Source: Alphaproteobacteria bacterium (GTDB lineage Bacteria > Pseudomonadota > Alphaproteobacteria > Rhizobiales > Xanthobacteraceae). From it: a stretch of 64,000 bases of DNA. The notes below the pieces were generated by a model, which saw only the letters and a program-made list of their open reading frames with translations, was not told where the DNA came from and searched no databases. The stretch spans positions 1 through 64,000 of the forward strand of contig VGEP01000014.1 of assembly GCA_016869215.1 (NCBI GenBank), written 5' to 3'. Numbering within the stretch: the first letter of the stretch is position 1; every line of letters starts with the position of its first letter. Below, piece after piece: positions 51,977 through 60,671 of this stretch. The position numbers and the translations under genes were made by a program.

Positions 51977-52552
51977 ATGCGCGCCGTTATTCCAGGTGCC
52001 ATTCTGTCATTTATGGCGGTTGCTGCGACCATCTCCGCCATGGATCCGGCGGCGGCGCAGAAACAGATCGTCCATTACGGGATGTCTTTTCCCGAACGCG
52101 TTTCCGGATTCAGGCGCAGCGAATCCCACGATTTCGAAAAGTCCAAACCCGGCCTTGGCTACAGCGTCCGGTATCTCCGCCCCGGCTGGACCGTCGATGT
52201 CTTCGTCTACGACCTGCGCCGGGCGTCGATCCCCGACGATCCGAAGTCGGACGCGATCAGGGCGCAGTTCGAACAGGCGCAAGGCGATATTTTCAGTACA
52301 CAGAAATCCGGCCGCTACAAGACCGTCAGCCTGAAGGAGCTCTTTGCGGTCGCCAATGCCCGGCGCCAGGAGCGGTTGGCGTGCGGCGCGTATGCGCTCA
52401 CGCGCGAGACGGATCATTTCGACAGCTATCTGTGCGTCGGCGGCTGGAACAACAAGTTCGTCAAGTTCCGGCTGACCGCCCAGCCGCGCGACTCGAACAT
52501 GACGATGGCGCGGCAATTCCTGGAAGCCTGGAGCCGGACGCTCTGGCCCTGA
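51977..52552 (+). CDS. Uncharacterised secreted protein
   Basis: A 191-residue protein with a signal peptide (about residues 1-25, cleavage after AAAQ) and no domain I recognise. The mature part alternates charged and aromatic residues (YSVRYLRPGWTVDVFVYDLR), and there is a cysteine pair near residues 137 and 153, giving one possible disulfide. It ends in an amphipathic helix with FLEAWSRTLWP. It is divergent from the LLM gene, with 146 bases between start codons, and converges on the SAF-domain gene. No pathway role can be assigned. Confidence 0.6.
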   Translation: MRAVIPGAILSFMAVAATISAMDPAAAQKQIVHYGMSFPERVSGFRRSESHDFEKSKPGLGYSVRYLRPGWTVDVFVYDLRRASIPDDPKSDAIRAQFEQAQGDIFSTQKSGRYKTVSLKELFAVANARRQERLACGAYALTRETDHFDSYLCVGGWNNKFVKFRLTAQPRDSNMTMARQFLEAWSRTLWP

Positions 52553-52564
52553 CCGGAAATTCGA

Positions 52565-53920
52565 TCACGCGCCGGCATTCGGCCGCGCGAACGCCGCCTC
52601 CATCTCGCGCCGGACGCGCACCGCAAGGTCGTTTGGGTCGTAGCCGACGTCGGACCATTTCAGCGCCCCGCCCTCCGCGATGTCGCGCTTGAGCCGCACG
52701 TTCTGCGCGAGCCCGAGCGGCAGCAACCCCTCAGCCAAGGAGTGCGCGGCCGGGGTCTGCTTGCCCCAGACGCAGAAGCCGCCCTCGCCGTCGAGCACTT
52801 CGCCCGCTTTCAGCGCGCGTTTCGCCGTCGCGACGACGTCGGAGCGGAAGCCGGTGGGGGCGCCGGTCGGCTCGCGGCGCAGCGCCGCGCTCGCGACCGA
52901 CACGCCGAGTTCCAGCCCGATCATGTGGATCGGCCGGTAGAGCGCGGCATAGCGCCCCGACTTGTCGGGCAGCATGGCGTATTCCTTGAAGCACTGCCGC
53001 GCGTAGGCGGTCTCGCCCTCGATCACCACGTAGGTGCCGAGCGCGAGATGATGCGGCACGTCGCGGCCGTCGCGATACACCGACGACGTCACCTCGGTGA
53101 CGCCCTCCTTTTCCAGCACACCGCCCGCGCTCTTCGGCCTGCACACATCGGCGAGTTCGAAGCGCGTGGCCGGAGGAAACGACAGCCCGCCGCTCTGCGG
53201 CTCGAGCCCCGTGGCATTGCACACCGCCGTCATCTCGATGCCGGACTTGGTGCCGTCCACAAATGAGTTGAACATTTTTGGATTGATCGAGTTGCGGTCC
53301 TCGATCTTCAGATACTTGTCGAGGATGTCCCAGACGTTGCCTGGATTTGACTTGTGATAGTGCGGCTCGTAGCGCGTGCCCTTGCCGGCCGCGATGACCT
53401 TGAAGCCGCAGGCGCGCGCCCAGTCGACGTGCTCGCAGATCAGTGCCGGCTGGTCGCCCCAGGCGAGGCTGTAGACCGTGCCCGCAGCCTTGGCCTTGCG
53501 CGCGAGCAAGGGGCCAGCGAGCGCGTCGGCCTCGACGTTGACCATGACGATGTGCTTGCCGTGTGCGATCGCCGCAAGCGCGTGCGCGATGCCGGCCTCG
53601 GGGATTCCCGTCGCCTCGACGATCACCTCGACGCCGGGATGCGCGATCGTGGCTTCGGCATTATCGGTGACGTGGGTTGTACGGGCCTTCAGCGCGTCGC
53701 CAAGCGAAGCGGCCGCGAACTGCTCCGCAGGCCATCCGGCAGTGGCGAGCTGGCTCCTGGCCCGTGCGACGTTGAGATCGGCAACCGCAACGACATGCAG
53801 GCCGCGCGTCAGCCGCGCCTGCGCCAGAAACATCGTGCCGAATTTGCCCGCACCGATCAGGCCGACGGTGACGGGTCGGCCTTGGGCTTCGCGTTGGAGC
53901 AGGAGCGTCGAGAGGTTCAT
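52565..53920 (-). CDS. NAD(P)-dependent oxidoreductase with SAF domain
   Basis: A 451-residue cytosolic protein. The N-terminal half is a dinucleotide-binding domain with VTVGLIGAGKFGTMFLAQA (about 18-36), then NVEADALAGPLLARKAKAAG and SLAWGDQPALICEHVDWARA; this recalls Gfo/Idh/MocA- or homoserine-dehydrogenase-like enzymes. The C-terminal part from about residue 370 contains LKAGEVLDGEGGFCVWGKQTPA and is a SAF-type domain, seen in several sugar-acid catabolic enzymes. The reaction is not known; relatives include branched sugar-acid oxidoisomerases. Its ATG at 53920 has a weak ribosome site. It is divergent from the second LLM gene, 119 bases apart. Confidence 0.8.
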   Translation of the reverse strand: MNLSTLLLQREAQGRPVTVGLIGAGKFGTMFLAQARLTRGLHVVAVADLNVARARSQLATAGWPAEQFAAASLGDALKARTTHVTDNAEATIAHPGVEVIVEATGIPEAGIAHALAAIAHGKHIVMVNVEADALAGPLLARKAKAAGTVYSLAWGDQPALICEHVDWARACGFKVIAAGKGTRYEPHYHKSNPGNVWDILDKYLKIEDRNSINPKMFNSFVDGTKSGIEMTAVCNATGLEPQSGGLSFPPATRFELADVCRPKSAGGVLEKEGVTEVTSSVYRDGRDVPHHLALGTYVVIEGETAYARQCFKEYAMLPDKSGRYAALYRPIHMIGLELGVSVASAALRREPTGAPTGFRSDVVATAKRALKAGEVLDGEGGFCVWGKQTPAAHSLAEGLLPLGLAQNVRLKRDIAEGGALKWSDVGYDPNDLAVRVRREMEAAFARPNAGA

Positions 53921-54039
53921 GGCGCAAGCATAGCCGCGACCGGGTAACGGCCGAAAGGCAGGTGGTTGCGGCCCCCCATCGCACGTGGTTGATTTTGTGC
54001 CCAACCACCAAGCCACTCCCCCGCAGGACACAGCACGCC

Positions 54040-55224
54040 ATGACCGCAATGCAAGGGACCGCCCCGCCTCGACACGCGCTGCGCTTCGGCATGTTCATGG
54101 GCCCGTTCCATGCCACCAATCTCGATCCGACCTACGCGCTGGAGCGCGATCTCGAGCTGATCGTGAAGCTGGATCGGCTCGGCTTCGACGAGGCCTGGAT
54201 CGGCGAGCATCATTCCGGCGGATTCGAGATGATCGCCGCGCCCGAGGTGTTCATCGCCGCGGCCGCCGAGCGCACCAAGCACATCAGGCTCGGGACCGGC
54301 GTCAAATCGTTGCCCTACCACCATCCCCTGATCGTCGCCGAGACGATGGCGCAGCTCGATCACATGACGCGCGGCCGCGTCATGTTCGGCGCGGGACCGG
54401 GCGCATTGCCGTCGGACTCCAAGATGTTCGGCATCGCGCCTTCCGAACTGCGACCGCGGATGGAGGAGTCGCTCGACTGCGTTGTCGCGCTGCTGCGCGG
54501 CGAGACCGTCACCAGGAAGACAAGCTGGTTCGAGCTGAACGAGGCGCGCCTGTCGGTCGGCTGCTACACGCAGCCGATGATGGACCTGGCGATCGCCTCG
54601 GTCCGTTCGCCGGCCGGCGCGCTGGCGGCGGGGCGATACGGCGTGCAGCTTCTGGTGCTGTCGGGCGTCGACGACAACTCGCTGAAGCACTATGTCGGCA
54701 ACTGGAAAATCTACGAGGAGACGTGCGCCCGTCACGGCCACGTCGCCGATCGCTCGCGGTGGGCGTTCACGGTGCAGATGCATCTCGCGGAAACCCGCGA
54801 GCAGGCGCGCAAGGACGTGCAGTACGGCCTGGAGAGATGGATCGGCTATGCCAACGACATCGTGCCATCGCCCTCGCCTCCGGCCCGCGGCCACGCCGAT
54901 CCGGCGGCCTGGATGGTTGAGAACCAGCGCGCCATCATCGGGACGCCGGACGATGCGGTGGAGAAGATCGAGCACATGCTCGAGGTCACCGGCGGCTTCG
55001 GCGGCGTCCTGGTGTTCGCGCAGGACTGGGCCAATTGGCAGGCGACGCAGCGCAGCCTCGAACTGATCGCCGAAGAGGTGCGGCCGCGTCTGCGCGGCAG
55101 CAACGCGCTGCGGCAGGCGAGCTACGACCGCAATGCGCCGATCTACAGCGACAACACCAAGCTCGCCATGACCGCCGTCGAGGAGGCCAAGGCGCGCTAC
55201 GAGGCCGCCAAGGCGCGGGGGTAG
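54040..55224 (+). CDS. LLM-class flavin-dependent oxidoreductase (limonene monooxygenase-like)
   Basis: A 394-residue luciferase-like monooxygenase resembling bacterial luciferase alpha and limonene monooxygenase: RFGMFMGPFHATNLDPTYALERDLELIVKLDRLGFDEAWIGEHHSGGFEMIAAPEVFIAAAAERT in pieces, and HHPLIVAETMAQLDHMTRGRVMFGAGPGALPSD. It would need reduced FMN and oxygen. The fold is complete. Frame is open upstream but the ATG at 54040 starts just before the conserved strand. It converges on the MetE-like gene with 28 bases between. Its substrate is unknown; a cyclic terpenoid or another hydrophobic compound fits the family. Confidence 0.85.
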   Translation: MTAMQGTAPPRHALRFGMFMGPFHATNLDPTYALERDLELIVKLDRLGFDEAWIGEHHSGGFEMIAAPEVFIAAAAERTKHIRLGTGVKSLPYHHPLIVAETMAQLDHMTRGRVMFGAGPGALPSDSKMFGIAPSELRPRMEESLDCVVALLRGETVTRKTSWFELNEARLSVGCYTQPMMDLAIASVRSPAGALAAGRYGVQLLVLSGVDDNSLKHYVGNWKIYEETCARHGHVADRSRWAFTVQMHLAETREQARKDVQYGLERWIGYANDIVPSPSPPARGHADPAAWMVENQRAIIGTPDDAVEKIEHMLEVTGGFGGVLVFAQDWANWQATQRSLELIAEEVRPRLRGSNALRQASYDRNAPIYSDNTKLAMTAVEEAKARYEAAKARG

Positions 55225-55252
55225 CGCCGATCTATCCTACGCCAGAACTCCC

Positions 55253-56449
55253 CTACGCCACGCCGTCCTTGAGCCGCTGCACCAGCGAGTAGCGGTCGTC
55301 GGCGACCAGCACCTGCGCCTCCGGCGCGCCGATCTCCTTGCGCACGATGTTGGTGCCGAGCACCAGCGACGCGATCTTGTAGGCCGCGTGGCGGCGGCTC
55401 ATGCCCTCGCGGCCCATGCCGCAGTCGGTCGAGATGATGAGCCGGTCCGCCGGAATGTGCTTGAGCGCGGCGCGGATCTGGGTTGCGACCTCCGCCGGCT
55501 GCTCGACCTGGAGTGTGTGGTGGTCGATCACGCCGATCGCGACCTTCTTGCCGCTGATGTTCTTGCCGATGGCTTCGAGGTCGATGCCGCCGGAGCTCGA
55601 CGATTCGAAGGTGATCGCATCGGCGTCGACCTGGTTGTAGAGCTCAAGCGAAGCCTTGTAGCTCTGCACCTGCGCGAACATGCGCTGCTGCGATGGGTTG
55701 CCCCAGCACGAATGCGCCCACACCTCGGTCTTGGCGCGCAGGCCCTTCACCGTGCGGTTGAACAGCTCCACCATCAGCTTGGCGTTGATGACCGGATCGT
55801 TGACGCCGCGCGCCGCGAGCAGATGAATCTGCGGCTCCTCGATCTGGATCAGCGGGCAGCCGGCGTCGGCCACCGCGTGGTATTCCTCGTTGAAGGCGTC
55901 GGCGAGCGCGTACATGCGGTCGACCGGGTTCTTGTAGAACTTGTCCTGCACAGCGAAGGCGACGATTTCCGCCGACACGCCGCCCCACTTCACGGGCTTC
56001 TTGGTGTAGCGCTGCGCCACCTTCCACATCTCGGCGTATTGCAGGTCGCCGCGGCCGATCGGGCCGACCACCGTCGGCATGACGCGCGACTCCAGGTAGT
56101 CGTGCAGGATGTGCCCGCGCGGAAAGGCGATGCCGCCGCGGCCGGCCGGCGTCGGCCGCGGATTGTCGCGCTCGAAGCCTTCCATGTGCGTCGGCGGATA
56201 TGAGGTCCAGCTCTGGCCGCCGACATCGTCGTCGAAATGCGCGTCGCCGTCGGTGAGGATGTCGAGTCCGGCGATCTCCTGGTCGCGCAGGTAGCACGCG
56301 ACCGCGTCCTCGTACTGCTCGCGGAACCGCCGCGTCACCATCGCCTGGAGGAAGTGCCGGCTGCCGAGGTTCTCGGTGTACCAGCTCGGCCGCGGCAGCG
56401 AGCCGGTGATGGTGGTCGGCAGAACGATGTCCTTGGTGGCGCGAAACAT
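55253..56449 (-). CDS. MetE-C-like methyltransferase, copy 1
   Basis: A 398-residue protein of the cobalamin-independent methionine synthase II family (only the MetE C-terminal barrel). Zinc ligands recognisable by analogy are H-x-C in WAHSCWGNP, the glutamate in ITFESSSSGG and the last cysteine in STDCGMGREG. Proteins of this type move methyl groups between donors and thiols or may demethylate substrates; true methionine synthesis is not shown. A gggagg site before the ATG at 56449 fixes the start; the upstream frame crosses the repeat at 56545. Convergent with the limonene monooxygenase-like gene. Confidence 0.85.
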   Translation of the reverse strand: MFRATKDIVLPTTITGSLPRPSWYTENLGSRHFLQAMVTRRFREQYEDAVACYLRDQEIAGLDILTDGDAHFDDDVGGQSWTSYPPTHMEGFERDNPRPTPAGRGGIAFPRGHILHDYLESRVMPTVVGPIGRGDLQYAEMWKVAQRYTKKPVKWGGVSAEIVAFAVQDKFYKNPVDRMYALADAFNEEYHAVADAGCPLIQIEEPQIHLLAARGVNDPVINAKLMVELFNRTVKGLRAKTEVWAHSCWGNPSQQRMFAQVQSYKASLELYNQVDADAITFESSSSGGIDLEAIGKNISGKKVAIGVIDHHTLQVEQPAEVATQIRAALKHIPADRLIISTDCGMGREGMSRRHAAYKIASLVLGTNIVRKEIGAPEAQVLVADDRYSLVQRLKDGVA

Positions 56450-56544
56450 ACGGGCAATCCTCCCTGAATTCCTTTGACGGTCGGGCGGCAGAATAGGCGA
56501 GCGGCGCAGCGAATTGAACTGGGATCGATCCAGAGAACCATGCG

Positions 56545-56705
56545 TTGGGCGGAGGCCCAATGTTCGACGCAAATGTCCCGGACGCGGTGCAGCGCGAGTG
56601 CGGGGCACGAAGCGGTGCACCGCTGATCCGGGACCCCGGTTGCTTCTTGCGAACTGGGGTCCCGGGTCAGCAGCGCGTCATCTCATGCCGCGCTCCGCCC
56701 GGGAC
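56545..56705. repeat. Array of three hairpins in the 56450-56764 gap
   Basis: ttgggc/gcccaa (56545-56550/56555-56560), gtcccgga/tccgggac (56575-56582/56627-56634) and gtcccggg/cccgggac (56659-56666/56698-56705) are all perfect. The last two share a common hexamer and look like two copies of one palindromic element, again of the type dispersed in Bradyrhizobium relatives as I recall. The 315-base gap contains no other gene that I can support. Confidence 0.65.
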
Positions 56706-56764
56706 ACCCAGAGGCACAACGCCGCCTTGTGGGCCGCCGCCGGAAGGCCCTATCCTGCCGCGCC

Positions 56765-57586
56765 ATGACCGACGTCACCGCCACGCCCGGCGCCATAGCG
56801 GGTTCCTCGGCACCGCAGGAATCGCGTCTGTGGGTGATCGCCCGCACCGCATTCCCGTTCGTCGTGGTGTTCGCGATCTGGGAGATCGTGGCGCGCACCG
56901 GCGTGTTCCCGCCGCGGCTGTTTCCGTCGCTGGTCGAAGTGGCGGCGGCATTCTGGCACCTAACTGCGAACGGCATCCTGCCGCACCACGCGCTCGACAC
57001 CATCCTGCGGCTGCTCGGCGGCTTCTTCCTCGCCGCGGTTGTCGGCGTCGCCGTCGGCATCCTGATGGGCCGCTCGCGGCGCGCCGAGGACGTCGGCCTG
57101 CCGCTGGTCAGCGTTCTCGCGCCGATTCCCGGCATCGCCTGGGCGCCGCTGTTCCTGCTCTGGTTCGGGCTGGGTAATCAGCCCGCCATGCTGCTGGTGG
57201 CGTTCGTGTCGGCGTTCCCGATCATCTTCAACACCTGGACCGGTGTGAAGGCGGTCAAGGAAATCTGGGTGCGCTCGGCGCACGCCATGGGCGCCGACGA
57301 CCGCAGCCTGTTCGTCAAGGTCATCCTGCCGGGCGCCCTGCCCTACATCCTCACCGGATTACGGCTTGGGCTCGCACAGGCATGGCGCGCGCTGGTCGGC
57401 GTCGAGATGCTTGCAGCGGTGCCGTGGGGCCTCGGCTGGATGATCTTCGGCGCACGCGAGTTCCTGAACACCGACGTGATGCTGGCCGGCGTCGTCGTGA
57501 TCGGCGTTCTCGGCCTCGCGCTCGAAAAGCTGGTGTTCCAGAGGATCGAACGCTTCACCGTGCAGCGCTGGGGGATGATGACGTGA
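56765..57586 (+). CDS. ABC transporter permease (SsuC/TauC type), first copy
   Basis: A 273-residue inner-membrane permease with six or so helices and the EAA-type cytoplasmic loop GMGADDRSLFVKVILPGALPYILTGLRLGLAQAWRALVGVE. It belongs to the sulfonate/nitrate/taurine permease family. The next gene is a second permease of the same family overlapping by 4 bases, while no ATPase or binding protein is visible within the window, so the transporter is incomplete here. ATG at 56765. Confidence 0.85.
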   Translation: MTDVTATPGAIAGSSAPQESRLWVIARTAFPFVVVFAIWEIVARTGVFPPRLFPSLVEVAAAFWHLTANGILPHHALDTILRLLGGFFLAAVVGVAVGILMGRSRRAEDVGLPLVSVLAPIPGIAWAPLFLLWFGLGNQPAMLLVAFVSAFPIIFNTWTGVKAVKEIWVRSAHAMGADDRSLFVKVILPGALPYILTGLRLGLAQAWRALVGVEMLAAVPWGLGWMIFGAREFLNTDVMLAGVVVIGVLGLALEKLVFQRIERFTVQRWGMMT

Positions 57587-58407
57587 CCGTCGCCGCCATC
57601 GACCGCCCCGCGGACGCACCGGCGATCTCGCCGCGGCTGCGCTCGGCGATCCGCGCCACGATCACGCTCGCGGGATTCGGCGTCGTTTACGAACTGGTCG
57701 CCGCCACCGGCTACTTCCCGGCCGTCCTGATGCCGTCGCTGATCAAGATCGGCGTGACGCTGTGGACCGTGCTGCTCGACGGCACAATGCTGGCGCATGC
57801 CGCGAGCACGCTCTACCGCGTTCTGATCGGCATGGGACTCGCGGTCGTCGTCGGCATGCCGCTCGGCATCCTGATGGGCCGCTTCAAGCCGGTCGAGCAT
57901 TTCGTCATGCCGCTCGCAAGCGCGCTGATGCCAATCCCCTCGCTCGCCTGGGTTCCGATCTTCATCCTGTGGTTCGGGCTCGGCAACACGGTCGCGATCC
58001 TGATCGTGTTCTATGCAGCCCTGTTCCCGATGCTGCTCAACACCTGGTCCGGCGTGCGCGCGGTCAACCCGCTGTGGCTGCGCGCGGCGGGCGCCATGGG
58101 CGCCGACGAGAAGGCACTGTTCTGGAAGGTGATCGTGCCGGGCGCGTCACCCTTCATCATCACCGGCGTCAGACAATCGTTTCTGCGCGCCTGGATCGCC
58201 GTGATCGGCGCGGAGTTCCTCGCAGCGTCGGACTTCGGGCTCGGCTGGGTGATCTTCGACGCCAAGGAATTCCTCAACGCCGACCTGATGATCGCCTCGC
58301 TGATCGTGATCGGGGCCATCGGCTTCGCCTTCGAGCGCATCGTGTTCGGCGGCTTGGAAAAGGCCACCGTCATGCGCTGGGGCATGGTGCGCGACGTGAA
58401 GGGCTGA
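57583..58407 (+). CDS. ABC transporter permease (SsuC/TauC type), second copy
   Basis: A 274-residue permease of the same family as the gene before it, with the loop GAMGADEKALFWKVIVPGASPFIITGVRQSFLRAWIAVIGAEFLAASDFGLGWVIFDAKEF. The two are about half identical by eye, and the stop of the first overlaps the GTG start of this one (GTGA). In such transporters the two often pair as a heterodimer, each with its own ATPase interaction loop. No ATPase or binding protein gene is adjacent. Confidence 0.85.
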   Translation: MTVAAIDRPADAPAISPRLRSAIRATITLAGFGVVYELVAATGYFPAVLMPSLIKIGVTLWTVLLDGTMLAHAASTLYRVLIGMGLAVVVGMPLGILMGRFKPVEHFVMPLASALMPIPSLAWVPIFILWFGLGNTVAILIVFYAALFPMLLNTWSGVRAVNPLWLRAAGAMGADEKALFWKVIVPGASPFIITGVRQSFLRAWIAVIGAEFLAASDFGLGWVIFDAKEFLNADLMIASLIVIGAIGFAFERIVFGGLEKATVMRWGMVRDVKG

Positions 58408-58422
58408 CGGCTTGGCCCCGCT

Positions 58423-59073
58423 CTATCCGGCGGCGATGAGCGCCTGGTAGCCGTTCCAGACGATCTGAATGCCGATGCAGAGCAGGATGAAGGCCGACAG
58501 GCGGATCATCACGCTGGTGCCGCGCTCGCCGAGCAGCCTGACGATGTCCTCGGCGAAGCGATAGCAGACATAGACGGTCAGCGCGATCGCGGCGAGACCC
58601 GCGACCGCCGCGCCCCCGGACACGGCCAGCTCGGTCCAGCCCGGCGACACGGAGCGCTGGCTGCCGAGCGTGATCGCCACCGAGATCGAGCCGGGTCCGA
58701 CGGTCAGCGGCATGGTCAGCGGATAGAACGCATCCACCGGCAGGCCGGGTTTGGCTGCCGCCTCGCTGCGCGCGCCGTCGGGCTCCACGCCGGAATGCAG
58801 GAGCTGCCAGGCGAACGCCGCCACCACAACACCGCCCGCGATCCGCACCACCGGGAGCGTGATGCCGAAAAACACCAGCACGTGCGAGCCGACGAACAGC
58901 GAGCCGAGCAACAGGAGGAAGCTGTTGCGGGCGATGCCGAACGCCAGTTTGCCGCGCTCGGCTTCGGAAACGCCGCGGGTCAGCGCGAGGAACAACGGCG
59001 CGCCGCCGATCGGGTTCACGATCGGAAACAGCGCGGCGTAGACCAGGAGGAATGCGTTGAGGGCGTTGTACAC
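58423..59073 (-). CDS. MarC-family (NAAT) integral membrane protein
   Basis: A 216-residue inner-membrane protein with six helices and the family's repeated half, FPIVNPIGGAPLFLALTRGVSEAERGKLAFGIARNSFLLLLGSLFVG and ALTMPLTVGPGSISVAITLG. Annotated as a multiple-antibiotic-resistance or amino-acid transporter family, with no firm function. The GTG at 59073 is chosen because gggagg lies 11 bases upstream and the length then matches the family; the open frame continues another 33 codons. It converges on the permease operon with 15 bases between. Confidence 0.8.
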   Translation of the reverse strand: MYNALNAFLLVYAALFPIVNPIGGAPLFLALTRGVSEAERGKLAFGIARNSFLLLLGSLFVGSHVLVFFGITLPVVRIAGGVVVAAFAWQLLHSGVEPDGARSEAAAKPGLPVDAFYPLTMPLTVGPGSISVAITLGSQRSVSPGWTELAVSGGAAVAGLAAIALTVYVCYRFAEDIVRLLGERGTSVMIRLSAFILLCIGIQIVWNGYQALIAAG

Positions 59074-59237
59074 GGTGACCAGGACCTCCCCGACCCGCGT
59101 TGCAGGACGCGGTTCCCGGATAGATGCTAGCCCATAATTCCAGTTCTGCGACGCCGGCCGGGGTCGTTCCACGCCGGAAGACGCCGGTCTATGCTTGCGA
59201 CCGGCGGCGGCACGGCAGGCAACGGATCGGCGGCGAC

Positions 59238-59438
59238 ATGTTCGGATCGACGTTCACTTTCGCGATTGTTTGCGCCTTGGGCGGTCTTGCGCTCGGCTTC
59301 GTCCTGTCGCGCACGATCCGAGGACGGCGCGAGGCCGCCGACGCCCGCAAACGCGCCGCAGCGCCGGTCACGTATGCAAGCCGGCAGGAAGCACGCAAGG
59401 CGCAGCGCGAGCGCGAGAAGGCGGACCGCAAGCCGTAA
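59238..59438 (+). CDS. Small single-helix membrane protein
   Basis: A 66-residue protein with one hydrophobic helix (about residues 3-22) followed by a charged Arg/Ala-rich tail with RGRREAADARKR and EARKAQREREKADRKP. No family is recognised. The ATG at 59238 starts just before the helix. It is convergent with the second MetE-like gene, whose stop is 18 bases away. Such short helix-plus-basic-tail proteins are common membrane partners, but nothing indicates a role here. Confidence 0.5.
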   Translation: MFGSTFTFAIVCALGGLALGFVLSRTIRGRREAADARKRAAAPVTYASRQEARKAQREREKADRKP

Positions 59439-59456
59439 GACGATAGCGGAGCGCAG

Positions 59457-60578
59457 CTACCAAAGCTGCTTCGACGCCAGCCGTGCGCCCTCGGCGAGCG
59501 CGGCGAGCTTCATCCACACGATCTTGGTGTCCACCTGCATGCGGCCGGCGAAGGTGCCGAAACCGCAGTCGACACCCGCAATGACATTCTCGCGGCCGGC
59601 GACGCCGGCGTATTGAACGATGCGGTCGGCGACCAGTTCCGGATGCTCGACGAAATTCGAGGTCGAGTCGATGACGCCGGGGATGACGATCTTGCCGTCC
59701 GGCAACTTCACGTCGCGCCAGATTTTCCACTCGTGACCGTGCCGCGGGTTGGCGGCTGGAAACGACACCGCTTGCGGGCGGCCCTTCAGCACGATATCGG
59801 CGATGTCCTTCAGCGGCACGTCGTTGTGGTGCGGGCCGAGCGTCGAGCCCCAGCAGACGTGCATGCGCATACGGTCCGCCGGCAGGCCCTTCACCGCGGC
59901 GTTGAGCGCCTCGACGTTGAGCGCGATGGTCTTGCGGTAGTCGCCGATCGAGATGCCCGGATAGAGGTTGTAGGACATGGCGAGGTCCGGGCAATCGAGC
60001 TGCAGCACGAAGCCCGCGTCGACGATGGCGCGATACTCGCGCGCCATCACATCGGCCAGCGTGAACAGATACTCCTCGACGGTCTTGTAATAGGCGTTCT
60101 TCAGATAGCGCGCGATCTGGCCGGGCGACGGCGAGGTCATGAAATACTCCGCCGCGCCCGCGCCTTGCAGCGCGGCCCTGGCGCGCGCGATATCGGCCTC
60201 GACGGCGGCGAAGTCCTTCCACTTAACCGGTCCCGAGCAGGCCGGACGATGCTGCAGCGGCGAGGCGAACTGGCTGAGAAGCTGTGCCAGCTCCGGGAAT
60301 TCCGGCTCGCCGGTGCCGCGCGGCGCGTCGGACTGGCCCTCGAATCCGGTGAGGCGGTCGACGACATGTACGGTGTAGTCGGCGCGGCCCTGCTCGCCGT
60401 CGTTGATGACGTCGAGCCCGGCTTCGATCTGCTTCGCGACCACGCCCGCGACGGCCTCGCCCACCGCAGCGTCGAGTTCGGAGCCGTGCTTATGAGCAAT
60501 CAGCAATTCCACCACGCGCGGCGGGCGCGGCAGGCTGCCGGTGTGGGTGGTGAGAATCCTGCCGGTGCTGCGCTGCAT
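59457..60578 (-). CDS. MetE-C-like methyltransferase, copy 2 (altered zinc site)
   Basis: A 373-residue protein of the same cobalamin-independent methionine synthase II family as the gene at 55253. It keeps TTHTGSLPRP at the start, H-x-C in RMHVCWGS and the final cysteine in AGVDCGFGTF, but the position where a glutamate zinc ligand is expected reads VSFPAANPRHGHEW, with proline in place of Glu. The codon is CCA on the coding strand, so it is not a reading ambiguity. The protein may be inactive, use another ligand or act on a different methyl donor. ATG at 60578, 93 bases from the divergent enoyl-CoA hydratase start. Confidence 0.8.
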   Translation of the reverse strand: MQRSTGRILTTHTGSLPRPPRVVELLIAHKHGSELDAAVGEAVAGVVAKQIEAGLDVINDGEQGRADYTVHVVDRLTGFEGQSDAPRGTGEPEFPELAQLLSQFASPLQHRPACSGPVKWKDFAAVEADIARARAALQGAGAAEYFMTSPSPGQIARYLKNAYYKTVEEYLFTLADVMAREYRAIVDAGFVLQLDCPDLAMSYNLYPGISIGDYRKTIALNVEALNAAVKGLPADRMRMHVCWGSTLGPHHNDVPLKDIADIVLKGRPQAVSFPAANPRHGHEWKIWRDVKLPDGKIVIPGVIDSTSNFVEHPELVADRIVQYAGVAGRENVIAGVDCGFGTFAGRMQVDTKIVWMKLAALAEGARLASKQLW

Positions 60579-60671
60579 GTCACGTCCCGTTCGTTGCCGC
60601 CGCAATCGTATGGCTTCGCCGCGCCGAGTCCATCCGCTAATGTGCCATCGCGGCGACCCAGGGAGGCGAGT

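Noticed and set aside
59613-60671. N-terminal extension of the enoyl-CoA hydratase frame
   Set aside because: It lies opposite the MetE-like gene and is a shadow; the gggagg site at 60661 marks the real start at 60672.
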